The notes under the pieces are model-generated. The model saw only the letters and a list, made by a program, of their open reading frames with translations, was not told the DNA's origin and ran no database searches. Shown piece after piece: positions 22,229 through 29,836 of a stretch of 56,391 nucleotides of DNA. The stretch comes from a virus. Every line of letters starts with the position of its first letter. Position 1 is the first letter of the stretch. The DNA is taken from positions 1 to 56,391 of the IMG/VR virus record IMGVR_UViG_3300043313_000502; one strand, written 5' to 3'. Both the position numbers and the translations under genes were made by a program.

Positions 22229-24715
22229 TTACGCCTCCTCGGTCGTATCCCAGGTCCCCGATCCCTTGACGATCTTGGCATATCCCTTGCTGACGCGGAT
22301 CCCTCCCCAGCCTCGGACAGTGACTCCGTTGGACTTGAAAGGCTCCAGTCGCTGCAAGCCCCGCTTGCCCAGGTTCCGGCCGAACATCGCGGAGGTCTCC
22401 GGCTTAGAACCGTTCTCCTCGCACCAATGCTTATACGCTGCATACAGGTTCCGGGAGGTCTCCCGAGCCTCCGCCTCCCGGACGCAGCACGTCTTCAGGA
22501 AGTCATCGAACTCCGACAACTGCTCCTGAGTGGCCATCGTGGCCTCTAGGACTGCCGTAGGCGGGTTTTGCAGCCCCTCCTCGGCGAACGCTGCCCATCC
22601 CAAAGCCAGCCACGTTAGGATGGCGCTAAGCGCTTCCGGCTCCCGGAGCTTCCGGATGAGGTCTTCGTCCTCCTCGTCCTCCGTGATGGTCTCGTTGAGG
22701 GGAATCGTGCGCATCCGCCGGTACAACGCGAGATCTGCGCCGTTGATGGTAAGAGAGTCCGGGTTCATAACGATCCAGGGGGTGAACGCGGGTACTGCCT
22801 CGACTAGGTCATTTGAGAAGTTCAGCCGGGCGGACAGGGCGTCCCCTCCTGTCAGCCTCTTAATCTGATCTGCGTGCAAATGCCAATCCGAGGAAGCCTC
22901 TGACGCACTGACTATCCGCTTGCTCATTGCCCGCACCAGGGCCACATTCGCGCCCTGTTCTCTTATGGATCGGAACAGGGACAGGTCAAACGGTCCGGCA
23001 TAGTCCCCGAGCACGTGGCGCACGGCCTCCATAAGAGTCGTCTTGCCCGAGGAGGTCTTACCCTCGATGAAGAAGAGAAGCCGCCGAGGGTTGCCCCCGT
23101 ACAGCGAGTACCCGAACGCCTTCTGCAGCCAGTGCCTGACATCCCCATCCGGTACCGAGCGCTCCAGGAACTTCTCCCACACGGCGGAGTGCGCCCCCTC
23201 GACGTACGGGGCGCGGGTGATGTGCGTCATTCGATCGTCCCGCGATACCGGCCGGAAGCCCAACCCCTCGTCCCGTAGCTCCAGGACCCCGTTCGGGCAG
23301 AGAAGTAGCGAGGGGTCCGCGTCGAACTCGTCCAGCCGGGCTGACATCCCAGGGAGAGACGCCGCCACCTCCATCATGGCGCGGATCTTCCCCGCCATGC
23401 CCGAGGACTTTATAAAGGCCGTGAATGCCATTTTCTGCTTCTCGTTCTCTATGAACTCTGCTTCCTTTTCCATGTCGTCAACCATCTCAATCGCATACCT
23501 TCTAGCCGCGTGCTCGTTCCTCTGCCAACGATGCCCGTCCCAGACGTACCAGTCCTTGTCCACGGACAGGATGTCTCCGCGAACCAGATGTACCAGCCTT
23601 CGTCCGTTCCCGATGTCCGTCCGGGCGTAGTCGAAAGCGGCTGAGCCGAGTGACCGACGAGAGCGCTCGCGCCCGATCTTCTCAGGCGTCCACTGCTCCG
23701 GCCCTTCGGCGCACAGGTCTGAGTCCTCCACTGGCCCCTCCGCCGCAACCTTCCGGACCCCCAGTTCTACGGCTCGGCTCCATTCGCCTCCGGCCTTCCG
23801 GGCGCCGCGCCTGCCCACCCCCGTACGCCCCGCTACCGCGTCCAGGAAGGACTGCCGAAGGGTTCCTAGGGATCCGGACACCCCCGTGTGCCCGGCAGCT
23901 GCGTCGCCAAGCACAGCCCACGCGCCATCCCGGGCCACATCGTGGGCTCCGCCATCCTCGCCCGCCTGCCCGATTGCCCTCGTCCACTTGGCGAGCGTCT
24001 TGGCCATGACCTCACACGGGTCGTCCTCCGACCCATTGCACCCACTCACCCAGACCTTGACCTCCGTTGAGGTCAGTTCCTTCTCCGCCCGCCCCTCCCA
24101 GATAGCCCCGGACGTCAGGCCCTCAACCCAGGATGGGGGCAGGGTCGCTAGCTCTTCAACGCCTGGAACCTCATCGGTCGTAACCTGCCCGTCGGGTCGG
24201 GTCCAGCGGTAGACCGCCCCAGTCTTGTCGTGGACCGAGGGGAAGACGATGGCGTATCTGTGGTCCCACCGGATGATGTCGACCCCGCCCCCGTGAAACC
24301 CCCGCAGAGATTCGGGCCAGGACAGGCCCTCCGGCACTACGAACAGCCGGATTCCCGAGGCTCCATCGTCACGCGATGACGAAAGCCAGGTGGCAGGCAA
24401 CTCACCCCAAGCCTCTTCAGCCTTGGCGAGGGTGTCCGCCCCCGAGCGTCCGTCGTAGGCATCAACATCAATCCCTATCACGTTCGCCGGTAGCCGGAGG
24501 GCGATGTTCCCGCACTCCGTTGAGTCCCCTCCCGCCTCAAAGCGAGCCCGGGGTTTGGCCCAAGACTGCGCCTTGGCCAGTTTTACCCAGGCCCCTTTGG
24601 CACCGGTGTACCCGTCCGGGGGCGGGCTCTTCTTCTTGGTAGGGAGTGGGATCGGGCTCCACCCAAAGCCCGCGTAGTCGACTGCGGCTATCTGGTAGGG
24701 AGTCGCGAATCCCAC
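22229..24715 (-). CDS. Primase-polymerase / superfamily 3 helicase
   Basis: The 828-residue protein joins an N-terminal prim-pol domain and a D5/P4-type helicase. The first has NVIGIDVDAYDGR with Asp83 and Asp85 as catalytic metal ligands, then SGIRLFVVPE and VDIIRWDHRYAIVFPS. The second has the D5 N-region and a Walker A of GKTSSGKTT near residue 560, followed by AFTPWIVMNPDSLTINGAD. It would both prime and unwind at the phage origin. The start is a GTG that shares a base with the upstream TAG. The gene-free AT-rich region follows at once. Confidence 0.93.
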   Translation of the reverse strand: MGFATPYQIAAVDYAGFGWSPIPLPTKKKSPPPDGYTGAKGAWVKLAKAQSWAKPRARFEAGGDSTECGNIALRLPANVIGIDVDAYDGRSGADTLAKAEEAWGELPATWLSSSRDDGASGIRLFVVPEGLSWPESLRGFHGGGVDIIRWDHRYAIVFPSVHDKTGAVYRWTRPDGQVTTDEVPGVEELATLPPSWVEGLTSGAIWEGRAEKELTSTEVKVWVSGCNGSEDDPCEVMAKTLAKWTRAIGQAGEDGGAHDVARDGAWAVLGDAAAGHTGVSGSLGTLRQSFLDAVAGRTGVGRRGARKAGGEWSRAVELGVRKVAAEGPVEDSDLCAEGPEQWTPEKIGRERSRRSLGSAAFDYARTDIGNGRRLVHLVRGDILSVDKDWYVWDGHRWQRNEHAARRYAIEMVDDMEKEAEFIENEKQKMAFTAFIKSSGMAGKIRAMMEVAASLPGMSARLDEFDADPSLLLCPNGVLELRDEGLGFRPVSRDDRMTHITRAPYVEGAHSAVWEKFLERSVPDGDVRHWLQKAFGYSLYGGNPRRLLFFIEGKTSSGKTTLMEAVRHVLGDYAGPFDLSLFRSIREQGANVALVRAMSKRIVSASEASSDWHLHADQIKRLTGGDALSARLNFSNDLVEAVPAFTPWIVMNPDSLTINGADLALYRRMRTIPLNETITEDEEDEDLIRKLREPEALSAILTWLALGWAAFAEEGLQNPPTAVLEATMATQEQLSEFDDFLKTCCVREAEARETSRNLYAAYKHWCEENGSKPETSAMFGRNLGKRGLQRLEPFKSNGVTVRGWGGIRVSKGYAKIVKGSGTWDTTEEA

Positions 24716-24930
24716 TACATCCGCCCAGCGCGACGACGCTCACGCTTGATGGCGCGCCGGACGATTGCAGCGGCTGAGGTCCCTTCCTCCTTTGCAGCGC
24801 GGTAGATCCACTCCTTATCGTCCTTGGAAATCGTGAACTCGAAAGTCGGTGCCTGCCCTTCTTCTTCAAGCGCAAGTGTTGACCTTATTGGCTTTCCGTT
24901 CATACGAAGCCTCTCCATTATCCTGAGCAC
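24715..24930 (-). CDS. Small protein, possible ribbon-helix-helix type
   Basis: The 71-residue product has FEFTISKDDKEWIYRAAKEE followed by GTSAAAIVRRAIKRERRRAG. A strand followed by two helices with a basic end resembles ribbon-helix-helix DNA-binding proteins. It lies just before the primase-helicase gene, sharing a base at the join, and could regulate or assist it. The fold call is tentative. Confidence 0.6.
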   Translation of the reverse strand: MLRIMERLRMNGKPIRSTLALEEEGQAPTFEFTISKDDKEWIYRAAKEEGTSAAAIVRRAIKRERRRAGRM

Positions 24931-24956
24931 TTCCGGAAACCGCCGACCCTACCCGA

Positions 24957-25577
24957 CTAGCGCCCGGCGTGCGCCGAAAGGATGTCCTTGGCCCGCCTGA
25001 GCCACGTGATGTTGTGCTTGGCCGCGTCCCGGGCGTGCGGGAGGCCTTCCAGACGGGGGGCGAAGCCCCATCGGAGCAACCGGTCATCCGTCACGGCTGT
25101 CTTAGCAAGGGCGGGTAGCTGGGTGATAACGGTCCTAGGCGCCCCGCTACGGGGTGCCGGGCGGGAGAGGGCATAGGAGAACGCCCCGAGGATCCGCACC
25201 GGCGAGAGGACGTCCGAGGACCGGTTAGCGGTGCGCAGGTCGAAGCCCTCGGAGATTATCTTTGCCTCCGGCCACGCATCGACTAGCCCGAGCATCTGGT
25301 CCACCTGCGAGTGCTCGTCTCCCGTGAACTCCCCAGCTGACCAGAACGAGATGTTGTCTAGGATCTTGTAATCAAGCAGGCGCATGGCAACGTCGTGCAC
25401 GCACATCACGCACCACCCCGTAACACCTCCTGGGTCGAACGCAATCGACTGGTACATAGTGTGTCCGTACACCATGCCCGCCGTAAGGTCTTCGTGTTGT
25501 ACCGGAGCATCGCGCCGCGACCCCCGCCGGGCGGGACGCACGAACGCCTCACGCTCCACGAAGGCCGTCCGCTCCAT
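24957..25577 (-). CDS. RuvC-like Holliday junction resolvase
   Basis: The 206-residue protein has the RNase H-fold pattern of RuvC-like nucleases: SIAFDPGGVTGWCV with Asp48, AKIISEGFDL with Glu110, and PHARDAAKHNITWL with His181, Asp184 and His188 near the C-terminus. Such enzymes cut branched DNA before packaging or during recombination. Residues 1-40 are basic and poorly conserved in look, so an internal Met (35 or 41) could be the true start. Confidence 0.8.
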   Translation of the reverse strand: MERTAFVEREAFVRPARRGSRRDAPVQHEDLTAGMVYGHTMYQSIAFDPGGVTGWCVMCVHDVAMRLLDYKILDNISFWSAGEFTGDEHSQVDQMLGLVDAWPEAKIISEGFDLRTANRSSDVLSPVRILGAFSYALSRPAPRSGAPRTVITQLPALAKTAVTDDRLLRWGFAPRLEGLPHARDAAKHNITWLRRAKDILSAHAGR

Positions 25578-25998
25578 AACCGTCTATGCCGCACTTATGG
25601 ATCCAGGCGCCGTGCTCGTCGTCCGCCCCGAAGTGCTCGAACAGCAGGCCGTTTCCGCAGTTGAAGCAGCGCCATTTATCTGGAAGGGAGACGACCTCGG
25701 GCTCCGCCTTCAGGATGTTATTCAGGTCCACCCCGATCGACTCGGCTGCACTCTTGATGTCAACCGAGGGAACCGTGTCCCCGAGGGCGGATAGCATAAG
25801 GATCTGTCCTAGCAGTGCATGCTCTTTGCATATGACCCGGAAGCAGGGCGGGACGTAGGCGACCGTGATCTGTGCCCATCCGCGCCGAGCGCAGTTCCGA
25901 GCACAACACATCCGGAGGCTGCACGCCTCCTCTCCAAGATTTCTAAACTGCATTCCGCCGAACTCCGCGCCATCACGCTTTACGATCTCGACTGCCAC
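25549..25998 (-). CDS. Cysteine-rich protein with two possible zinc sites
   Basis: The 149-residue product has C-x3-MCC-x3-C near residues 26-37 and DKWRCFNCGNGLLFEHF near 107-122, a C-x2-C that pairs with WIHKCG. Between them lies a helical domain with VPSVDIKSAAESIGVDLNNI. It overlaps the start of the RuvC-like gene by 29 bases. No family is recognised. Nucleic-acid binding is plausible. Confidence 0.68.
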   Translation of the reverse strand: MAVEIVKRDGAEFGGMQFRNLGEEACSLRMCCARNCARRGWAQITVAYVPPCFRVICKEHALLGQILMLSALGDTVPSVDIKSAAESIGVDLNNILKAEPEVVSLPDKWRCFNCGNGLLFEHFGADDEHGAWIHKCGIDGYGADGLRGA

Positions 25999-26159
25999 GG
26001 AGGCTCCCCTACATTCATGACGAGAATACCCAGATCTACGCCCTCTCGGCGCATGGGTAGAAGGACGCTCTCTATGGCCTTGATAACCTCGGCCTGATAC
26101 CGTTCACGGAGTCCCGCCCCGTCGGGCATCGATCCTGTTATGGCTATCTGGAACTCCAC
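25980..26159 (-). CDS. Hypothetical 59-residue protein
   Basis: I place the start at a GTG (26159) that gives VEFQIAITGSMPDGAGLRER, then a helix and GVDLGILVMNVGEPPW. Longer frames run through the small membrane gene upstream and are not convincing. No family is recognised. Confidence 0.55.
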   Translation of the reverse strand: MEFQIAITGSMPDGAGLRERYQAEVIKAIESVLLPMRREGVDLGILVMNVGEPPWQSRS

Positions 26160-26167
26160 CGACGCGC

Positions 26168-26326
26168 TCAACGCGTACTCACTAGGGCCAGGGCCAGACC
26201 TAGAATCGCCAGGCCAACAAGGACGCAGACGAACGCCGAAAAGACCGCCACCCACCATCGCCATCCGTAATCCCAGATCGACTCCGGAACGTCCTCGGGA
26301 TTCGGAACCTCTTGGTAATGAGACAC
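26168..26326 (-). CDS. Small single-span membrane protein
   Basis: This 52-residue frame begins at a GTG after AAGGGTAAGGG. It encodes VSHYQEVPNPEDVPESIWDY, then GWRWW and a span of about 22 apolar residues (VAVFSAFVCVLVGLAILGLA) ending in STR. The acidic, Trp-rich front and a single span are typical of small phage membrane proteins. It is the first gene after a terminator. Function unknown. Confidence 0.65.
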   Translation of the reverse strand: MSHYQEVPNPEDVPESIWDYGWRWWVAVFSAFVCVLVGLAILGLALALVSTR

Positions 26327-26353
26327 AACCCTTACCCTTCACAAGAAAGCAAA

Positions 26354-26384
26354 CGCGCTAGACCGGACTTTACGATCTAGCGCG
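26354..26384 (-). terminator. Rho-independent terminator
   Basis: Arms CGCGCTAGA (26354-26362) and TCTAGCGCG (26376-26384) pair fully. On the minus strand the stem is followed by TTTGCTTTCTT. It ends the long DNA-metabolism operon after the gene stopping at 26400. Confidence 0.85.
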
Positions 26385-26399
26385 CCGCTGCCGAAAGAA

Positions 26400-26786
26400 C
26401 TAGACGGCCGGGACCTCCACGAGATCCGGCGCTCCGGGAGGGAACAGGTAGTCCTTTGCGAGGTCTTCGACCGAGGGCATGAATGTCCGATCCTCCTCGG
26501 GCCACGACCCCTGCTCTTCATTCCAGGACTTGACGTTGCGCTCTGCATGCTGGCGTGCCCGCTCTGGCGTTAGGTCGACGAACATCCGCGAGCCGGGCGG
26601 AGGGACGAAGTCCGGTGCACACTCGTCGTTCCGCCAGCCAACGTGGATAGCCGTCTTGCCCGAACGCAGCGAGATCACGAACGGTGTCACGCCATCACGC
26701 GCATTCCAGATAACCTCGTCCTCGCCCGAGCCGTCGTCCGCTAGGTACCGCATGAGACAGAACGCCTCCGCGTGCGCGTACGACAT
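26400..26786 (-). CDS. Hypothetical protein
   Basis: The 128-residue product starts MSYAHAEAFCLMRYLADDGS and has VTPFVISLRSGKTAIHVGWR and VDLTPERARQHAERNVKSWN. It shares a base with the stop of the ThyX-like gene and is followed by a terminator. No family is recognised. Confidence 0.7.
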   Translation of the reverse strand: MSYAHAEAFCLMRYLADDGSGEDEVIWNARDGVTPFVISLRSGKTAIHVGWRNDECAPDFVPPPGSRMFVDLTPERARQHAERNVKSWNEEQGSWPEEDRTFMPSVEDLAKDYLFPPGAPDLVEVPAV

Positions 26787-28054
26787 CAGATCTCTCCCTC
26801 CCGGTCCAGGATCTTTAACGCCTGCTGAGCCTTAGGTCCGGACTTGACATGGCCTGTTCCCTGACAAGTCTGGCAAGGACACAACTCCCCCGTGTAAAAT
26901 CCCCCATCTAAGTGATCGCCCAGATCGCAATCCGGGCAATCGTAGGTAACGGCGTCGGCCACAGGCCTCTCAATCCGGTACTTGGGATCCGGCATGAAGG
27001 TCCGGTTGTTCTCCCGTGCCCAGGGGAATTGACATTGATCTTCGACTATTTCCCATCCTTGAAATGTGCAGCGCCGCGCCTTTCCGTCCCCGCCACAGTA
27101 CTGACAATTCTCGCCGTAGTACGGAGCTTCGCCAGAACTGGAGTCGAAGGTCTTCCCCGTGCCCGAGCACGGCTCACAGTCGCCTACCGGCTTCTCACAG
27201 CTGATTTTGATGTACGGCTCCAGGAAGGGGTGCGCCGCCAGTAGCTGCTCGCGCATCAGGCGCATGCACTTGACCATCTCCCAGGCGAACATCGTGCATC
27301 CCCGGTACGCGAAAACGTTGATAAACTCGCGAACCGTGTACTCGCACAGGATGTAGTTGGTGGTGCCCTCCGGAAGGATGTACCGTGCGTCCTGATAGGA
27401 GATCCCAGCGTCGCACGCAGCCTGATACGCCTCCCAGGAGGCTAGCTGTGCTTTCTCCCATTTCAGGAGGACGTCGACATGTGTCTCGTCGTACTTGGCG
27501 TCCTGCGTCCAGACGGACATTGGCCAGCGTGCGTTCGGTCGATCGCCGTACCACGTCGCCCGCTGCGATTGCTGATGGAAAGCAGCCTTCCGAGTCCGAA
27601 CTAACTGGTGTGTGAGAGCACGAGACGCGCCCGACACCTCGAAGACGATCACTTGCGACTCCAGGGCAGACTGGAGCCCGCCCCGCATCATCATGTCCGT
27701 GTCCGAGTCCGCGTCGGTTACTTCGTCTGGGTGGATACCGGTTGTTGCCCGGAGTGCCCGGGACAGCGTGTGCCGGAAAGCGGCTTCGTCGATCTCCTGA
27801 ACCAAGTGCACTCGGAGGTTGTCGTACCCGATGTCCACCCGCCCCTCATCGTATGGGGACACATGCGAGCCGTCGTTACGGGCGTGCGACGCGAACGCTT
27901 GATCCATGAGCAAGGGATCAACTGCGGCCGGTATCCCGCCCCGGGAGAAGATAATCCCCTCAGCTCCGGCAAACCCATAGACCTCGTTTCCTGCGTTTCC
28001 ATACGGGCGCAGCTTCCGGTGCTCCGTTAGCCACTCCGGGACTTCAGCGGCCAT
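26786..28054 (-). CDS. ThyX-like flavin-dependent thymidylate synthase with DnaJ-type zinc module
   Basis: The 422-residue protein has the ThyX core: SGASRALTHQLVRTRKAAFH followed by QQSQRATWYG. The RHR-x7-S signature that binds dUMP appears as R153-T154-R155 then Ser163, so the His is Thr. The segment INVFAYRGCTMFAWEMVKCM (245-264) matches the ThyX C-terminal helix. An added module carries C-x2-C-x-G-x-G pairs at 293-300, 317-324, 373-376 and 394-401, like the DnaJ zinc domain. ThyX methylates dUMP using folate and FAD. The zinc module and altered motif leave open a related base-modifying role. Confidence 0.85.
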   Translation of the reverse strand: MAAEVPEWLTEHRKLRPYGNAGNEVYGFAGAEGIIFSRGGIPAAVDPLLMDQAFASHARNDGSHVSPYDEGRVDIGYDNLRVHLVQEIDEAAFRHTLSRALRATTGIHPDEVTDADSDTDMMMRGGLQSALESQVIVFEVSGASRALTHQLVRTRKAAFHQQSQRATWYGDRPNARWPMSVWTQDAKYDETHVDVLLKWEKAQLASWEAYQAACDAGISYQDARYILPEGTTNYILCEYTVREFINVFAYRGCTMFAWEMVKCMRLMREQLLAAHPFLEPYIKISCEKPVGDCEPCSGTGKTFDSSSGEAPYYGENCQYCGGDGKARRCTFQGWEIVEDQCQFPWARENNRTFMPDPKYRIERPVADAVTYDCPDCDLGDHLDGGFYTGELCPCQTCQGTGHVKSGPKAQQALKILDREGEI

Positions 28055-28472
28055 TGTGGGGAACCGCCTTCAGCGAAGGCGCGACGATCGCCGAGGAGGG
28101 ACCATCCCACCCGGGACGGATGTAAGCGTTGGCCTCTTGGATCTGTGCGAGCAGCCGCTCCAATTCAAACCGAGCGCCATCAAGGGTCGCCGCTGCACTA
28201 TCCATACGGGCAGAGGCATCCTCCATCTTGTCATGCGAAGCGCCTAGCTCAGCCATGAACAGTTCGTTCCGCTCTTCCCATGACCGGATCTTCCGGTGCA
28301 ACCGCTTTGTCTCGCCGGTCCGGATAGCAACCAGTTCCGCGAGGAGCACTCCGAAAGAGGCGAGTAGGAGCAGCGCCCCCAGTTGCATCGTGAGGACGAA
28401 GTTCAGGTTCCACGCCGCCCATCCGTCAAGCCCGGCGAGCAGTACCGCAAACGCTTGAAATACGAGCTTCAT
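28044..28472 (-). CDS. Membrane-anchored coiled-coil protein
   Basis: The ATG at 28472 is in an ATGA overlap and gives 142 residues. Two hydrophobic segments lie near residues 4-20 (LVFQAFAVLLAGLDGWAA) and 24-48 (NFVLTMQLGALLLLASFGVL), followed by a long coil (about 60-125). Function unknown. It may form a membrane-attached scaffold. Confidence 0.7.
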   Translation of the reverse strand: MKLVFQAFAVLLAGLDGWAAWNLNFVLTMQLGALLLLASFGVLLAELVAIRTGETKRLHRKIRSWEERNELFMAELGASHDKMEDASARMDSAAATLDGARFELERLLAQIQEANAYIRPGWDGPSSAIVAPSLKAVPHNGR

Positions 28473-28798
28473 CTCTCTTCCTTCCAGGTACACAGATCGG
28501 CGCGCCCCTGCGAGAGCGCTGGGCAGTGGAACTCCAGATGAGACATAGTCCGGTTGATAATTTCCAACTGCCTGTCGATTCGCCCGTCCACGTGCGACGA
28601 CCACAGACCTGAGACGATCCGGCCGGTCAGCTCTACTATCGGTTCTCCTCTGCTCACAGGGTCCTTTATGATCCGCTGCATAACGGTCTTGACCTGCCAG
28701 CTAGCAATGCTCCGACCGTGAGGGGTGGCCGCTTCAAATCGGACTTCGATCAGGCCCCCGATCCGAGGCAGGACAAGCAAATCTTGAGGAATGTTCAT
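28469..28798 (-). CDS. Hypothetical protein
   Basis: The 109-residue product starts in an ATGA overlap with the MazG-like gene and begins MNIPQDLLVLPRIGGLIEVR. The central part (QRIIKDPVSRGEPIVELTGR, then DRQLEIINRTMSHLEFHCPA) is mixed alpha/beta. No family is recognised. Confidence 0.68.
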   Translation of the reverse strand: MNIPQDLLVLPRIGGLIEVRFEAATPHGRSIASWQVKTVMQRIIKDPVSRGEPIVELTGRIVSGLWSSHVDGRIDRQLEIINRTMSHLEFHCPALSQGRADLCTWKEER

Positions 28799-29229
28799 AC
28801 TGCCCTCCCGTTCTTGAATGGGCGCGTTCGGTTAAACTCCATCTTCAGGCGGACCGCCTCGTCGATGTCGATCCCGTACGCCCCACAAGCGTCGAGCACG
28901 CGGATGATGATGTCGGCAAATTCAGACGGGACACCCTCGGGCTTCCAGCCGTACTCCGTCACCCAGACCAGTCCCATGGAGGCGTCCTCGGGAACGTGGT
29001 GATCCTTATGCACACCCCCGTCTGTGAAGTACGTGTATCCGGTGGCGTACCCGTCGCGCCACCCCTCTAACGCCTCCGACGCTTCCGAATGGATGAGGGC
29101 AATAACCTCCGCGAATCCGCGCTCCATAAGAATCCCTCCGCCACTCTCTCTGTGGCGAACCTCATCCCACCATCCGTGTTCCACCGCGTTCCGGTACGCC
29201 GCGTCCCGTAGCTCGTTCAGTCCAGTCAT
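28795..29229 (-). CDS. MazG-like nucleotide pyrophosphohydrolase
   Basis: The 144-residue protein has the all-alpha NTP-PPase pattern: ALIHSEASEALEGWRDGYAT supplies the E-x3-E and SEFADIIIRVLDACGAYGID supplies the E-x2-D metal ligands. The C-terminal MEFNRTRPFKNGRA is common in phage versions. The family hydrolyses (d)NTPs to monophosphates and may clean the nucleotide pool or feed thymidylate synthesis. It is coupled to both neighbours by ATGA overlaps. Confidence 0.85.
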   Translation of the reverse strand: MTGLNELRDAAYRNAVEHGWWDEVRHRESGGGILMERGFAEVIALIHSEASEALEGWRDGYATGYTYFTDGGVHKDHHVPEDASMGLVWVTEYGWKPEGVPSEFADIIIRVLDACGAYGIDIDEAVRLKMEFNRTRPFKNGRAV

Positions 29230-29594
29230 GACTTGACCTCTTCGTCGGTTGCAGGACGCTCCGACTTGGAAGGAGTCTTCTCGTCCTTCGGGGTGGCCAT
29301 AGGAGGGTTACCGCCGTCCGGCGCATAATCCCTCTTGGTGTTTCCGAATGCGTCCGGCTTCTCGTCCTCCATGACAGCAGCGAACACGCCCTTTAGGAAG
29401 CCGATAACTGCAGCCTTTTCCTGGCCCTCGGACCGGAGATTGTCCGTGAACTCCTTGTACCCCTTGGGGTTGATACTCTGCGCAGCCAACTGTAGGTTAA
29501 TAACTATCAGATTCAGATCGCTCGACTCCAGACGCATCAACAGACTTTCGGTCTCTCCGTCGATCTCGGTGATATCAATCAAGTACGTCTTCAT
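29226..29594 (-). CDS. Hypothetical protein
   Basis: The 122-residue product starts MKTYLIDITEIDGETESLLM in an ATGA overlap. Residues 1-80 look folded. The C-terminal 45 residues (GNTKRDYAPDGGNPPMATPK onward) are polar and likely disordered. No family is recognised. Confidence 0.68.
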   Translation of the reverse strand: MKTYLIDITEIDGETESLLMRLESSDLNLIVINLQLAAQSINPKGYKEFTDNLRSEGQEKAAVIGFLKGVFAAVMEDEKPDAFGNTKRDYAPDGGNPPMATPKDEKTPSKSERPATDEEVKS

Positions 29595-29836
29595 CCAGAT
29601 GACCTTTCCGCCCAGTTCGTCTCGATGGTCTTGATGGAGGGGCGCGACGGATACTTCGGGTCGTCCTTTCCCAACTCTTCCCAGGATCTGTTCTCCTTGC
29701 CGATCCGCGCCTGAACAGACGTCAAGGCGTGCAACACGAGAGCAACGTCAGAGGACGTTATCTCAAGCATGGTGTCCGGTGGCCCTTCCCGGTCCTCCTG
29801 CTTCAACACAAGGATCTTGTACGCTGGATTCTCCAT
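29591..29836 (-). CDS. Hypothetical protein
   Basis: The ATG at 29836 shares TGATG with the polymerase stop. The 81-residue product begins MENPAYKILVLKQEDREGPP and has ITSSDVALVLHALTSVQARI. It is translated directly after the DNA polymerase and could be an accessory, but no motif supports this. Confidence 0.68.
   Translation of the reverse strand: MENPAYKILVLKQEDREGPPDTMLEITSSDVALVLHALTSVQARIGKENRSWEELGKDDPKYPSRPSIKTIETNWAERSSG

Noticed and set aside
22213-22233. GTTACGG..GGGTTACG as a terminator of the primase-helicase gene
   Set aside because: The copies are in the same orientation, so they do not form a stem. They fit the GTTAC repeat family of the candidate origin.
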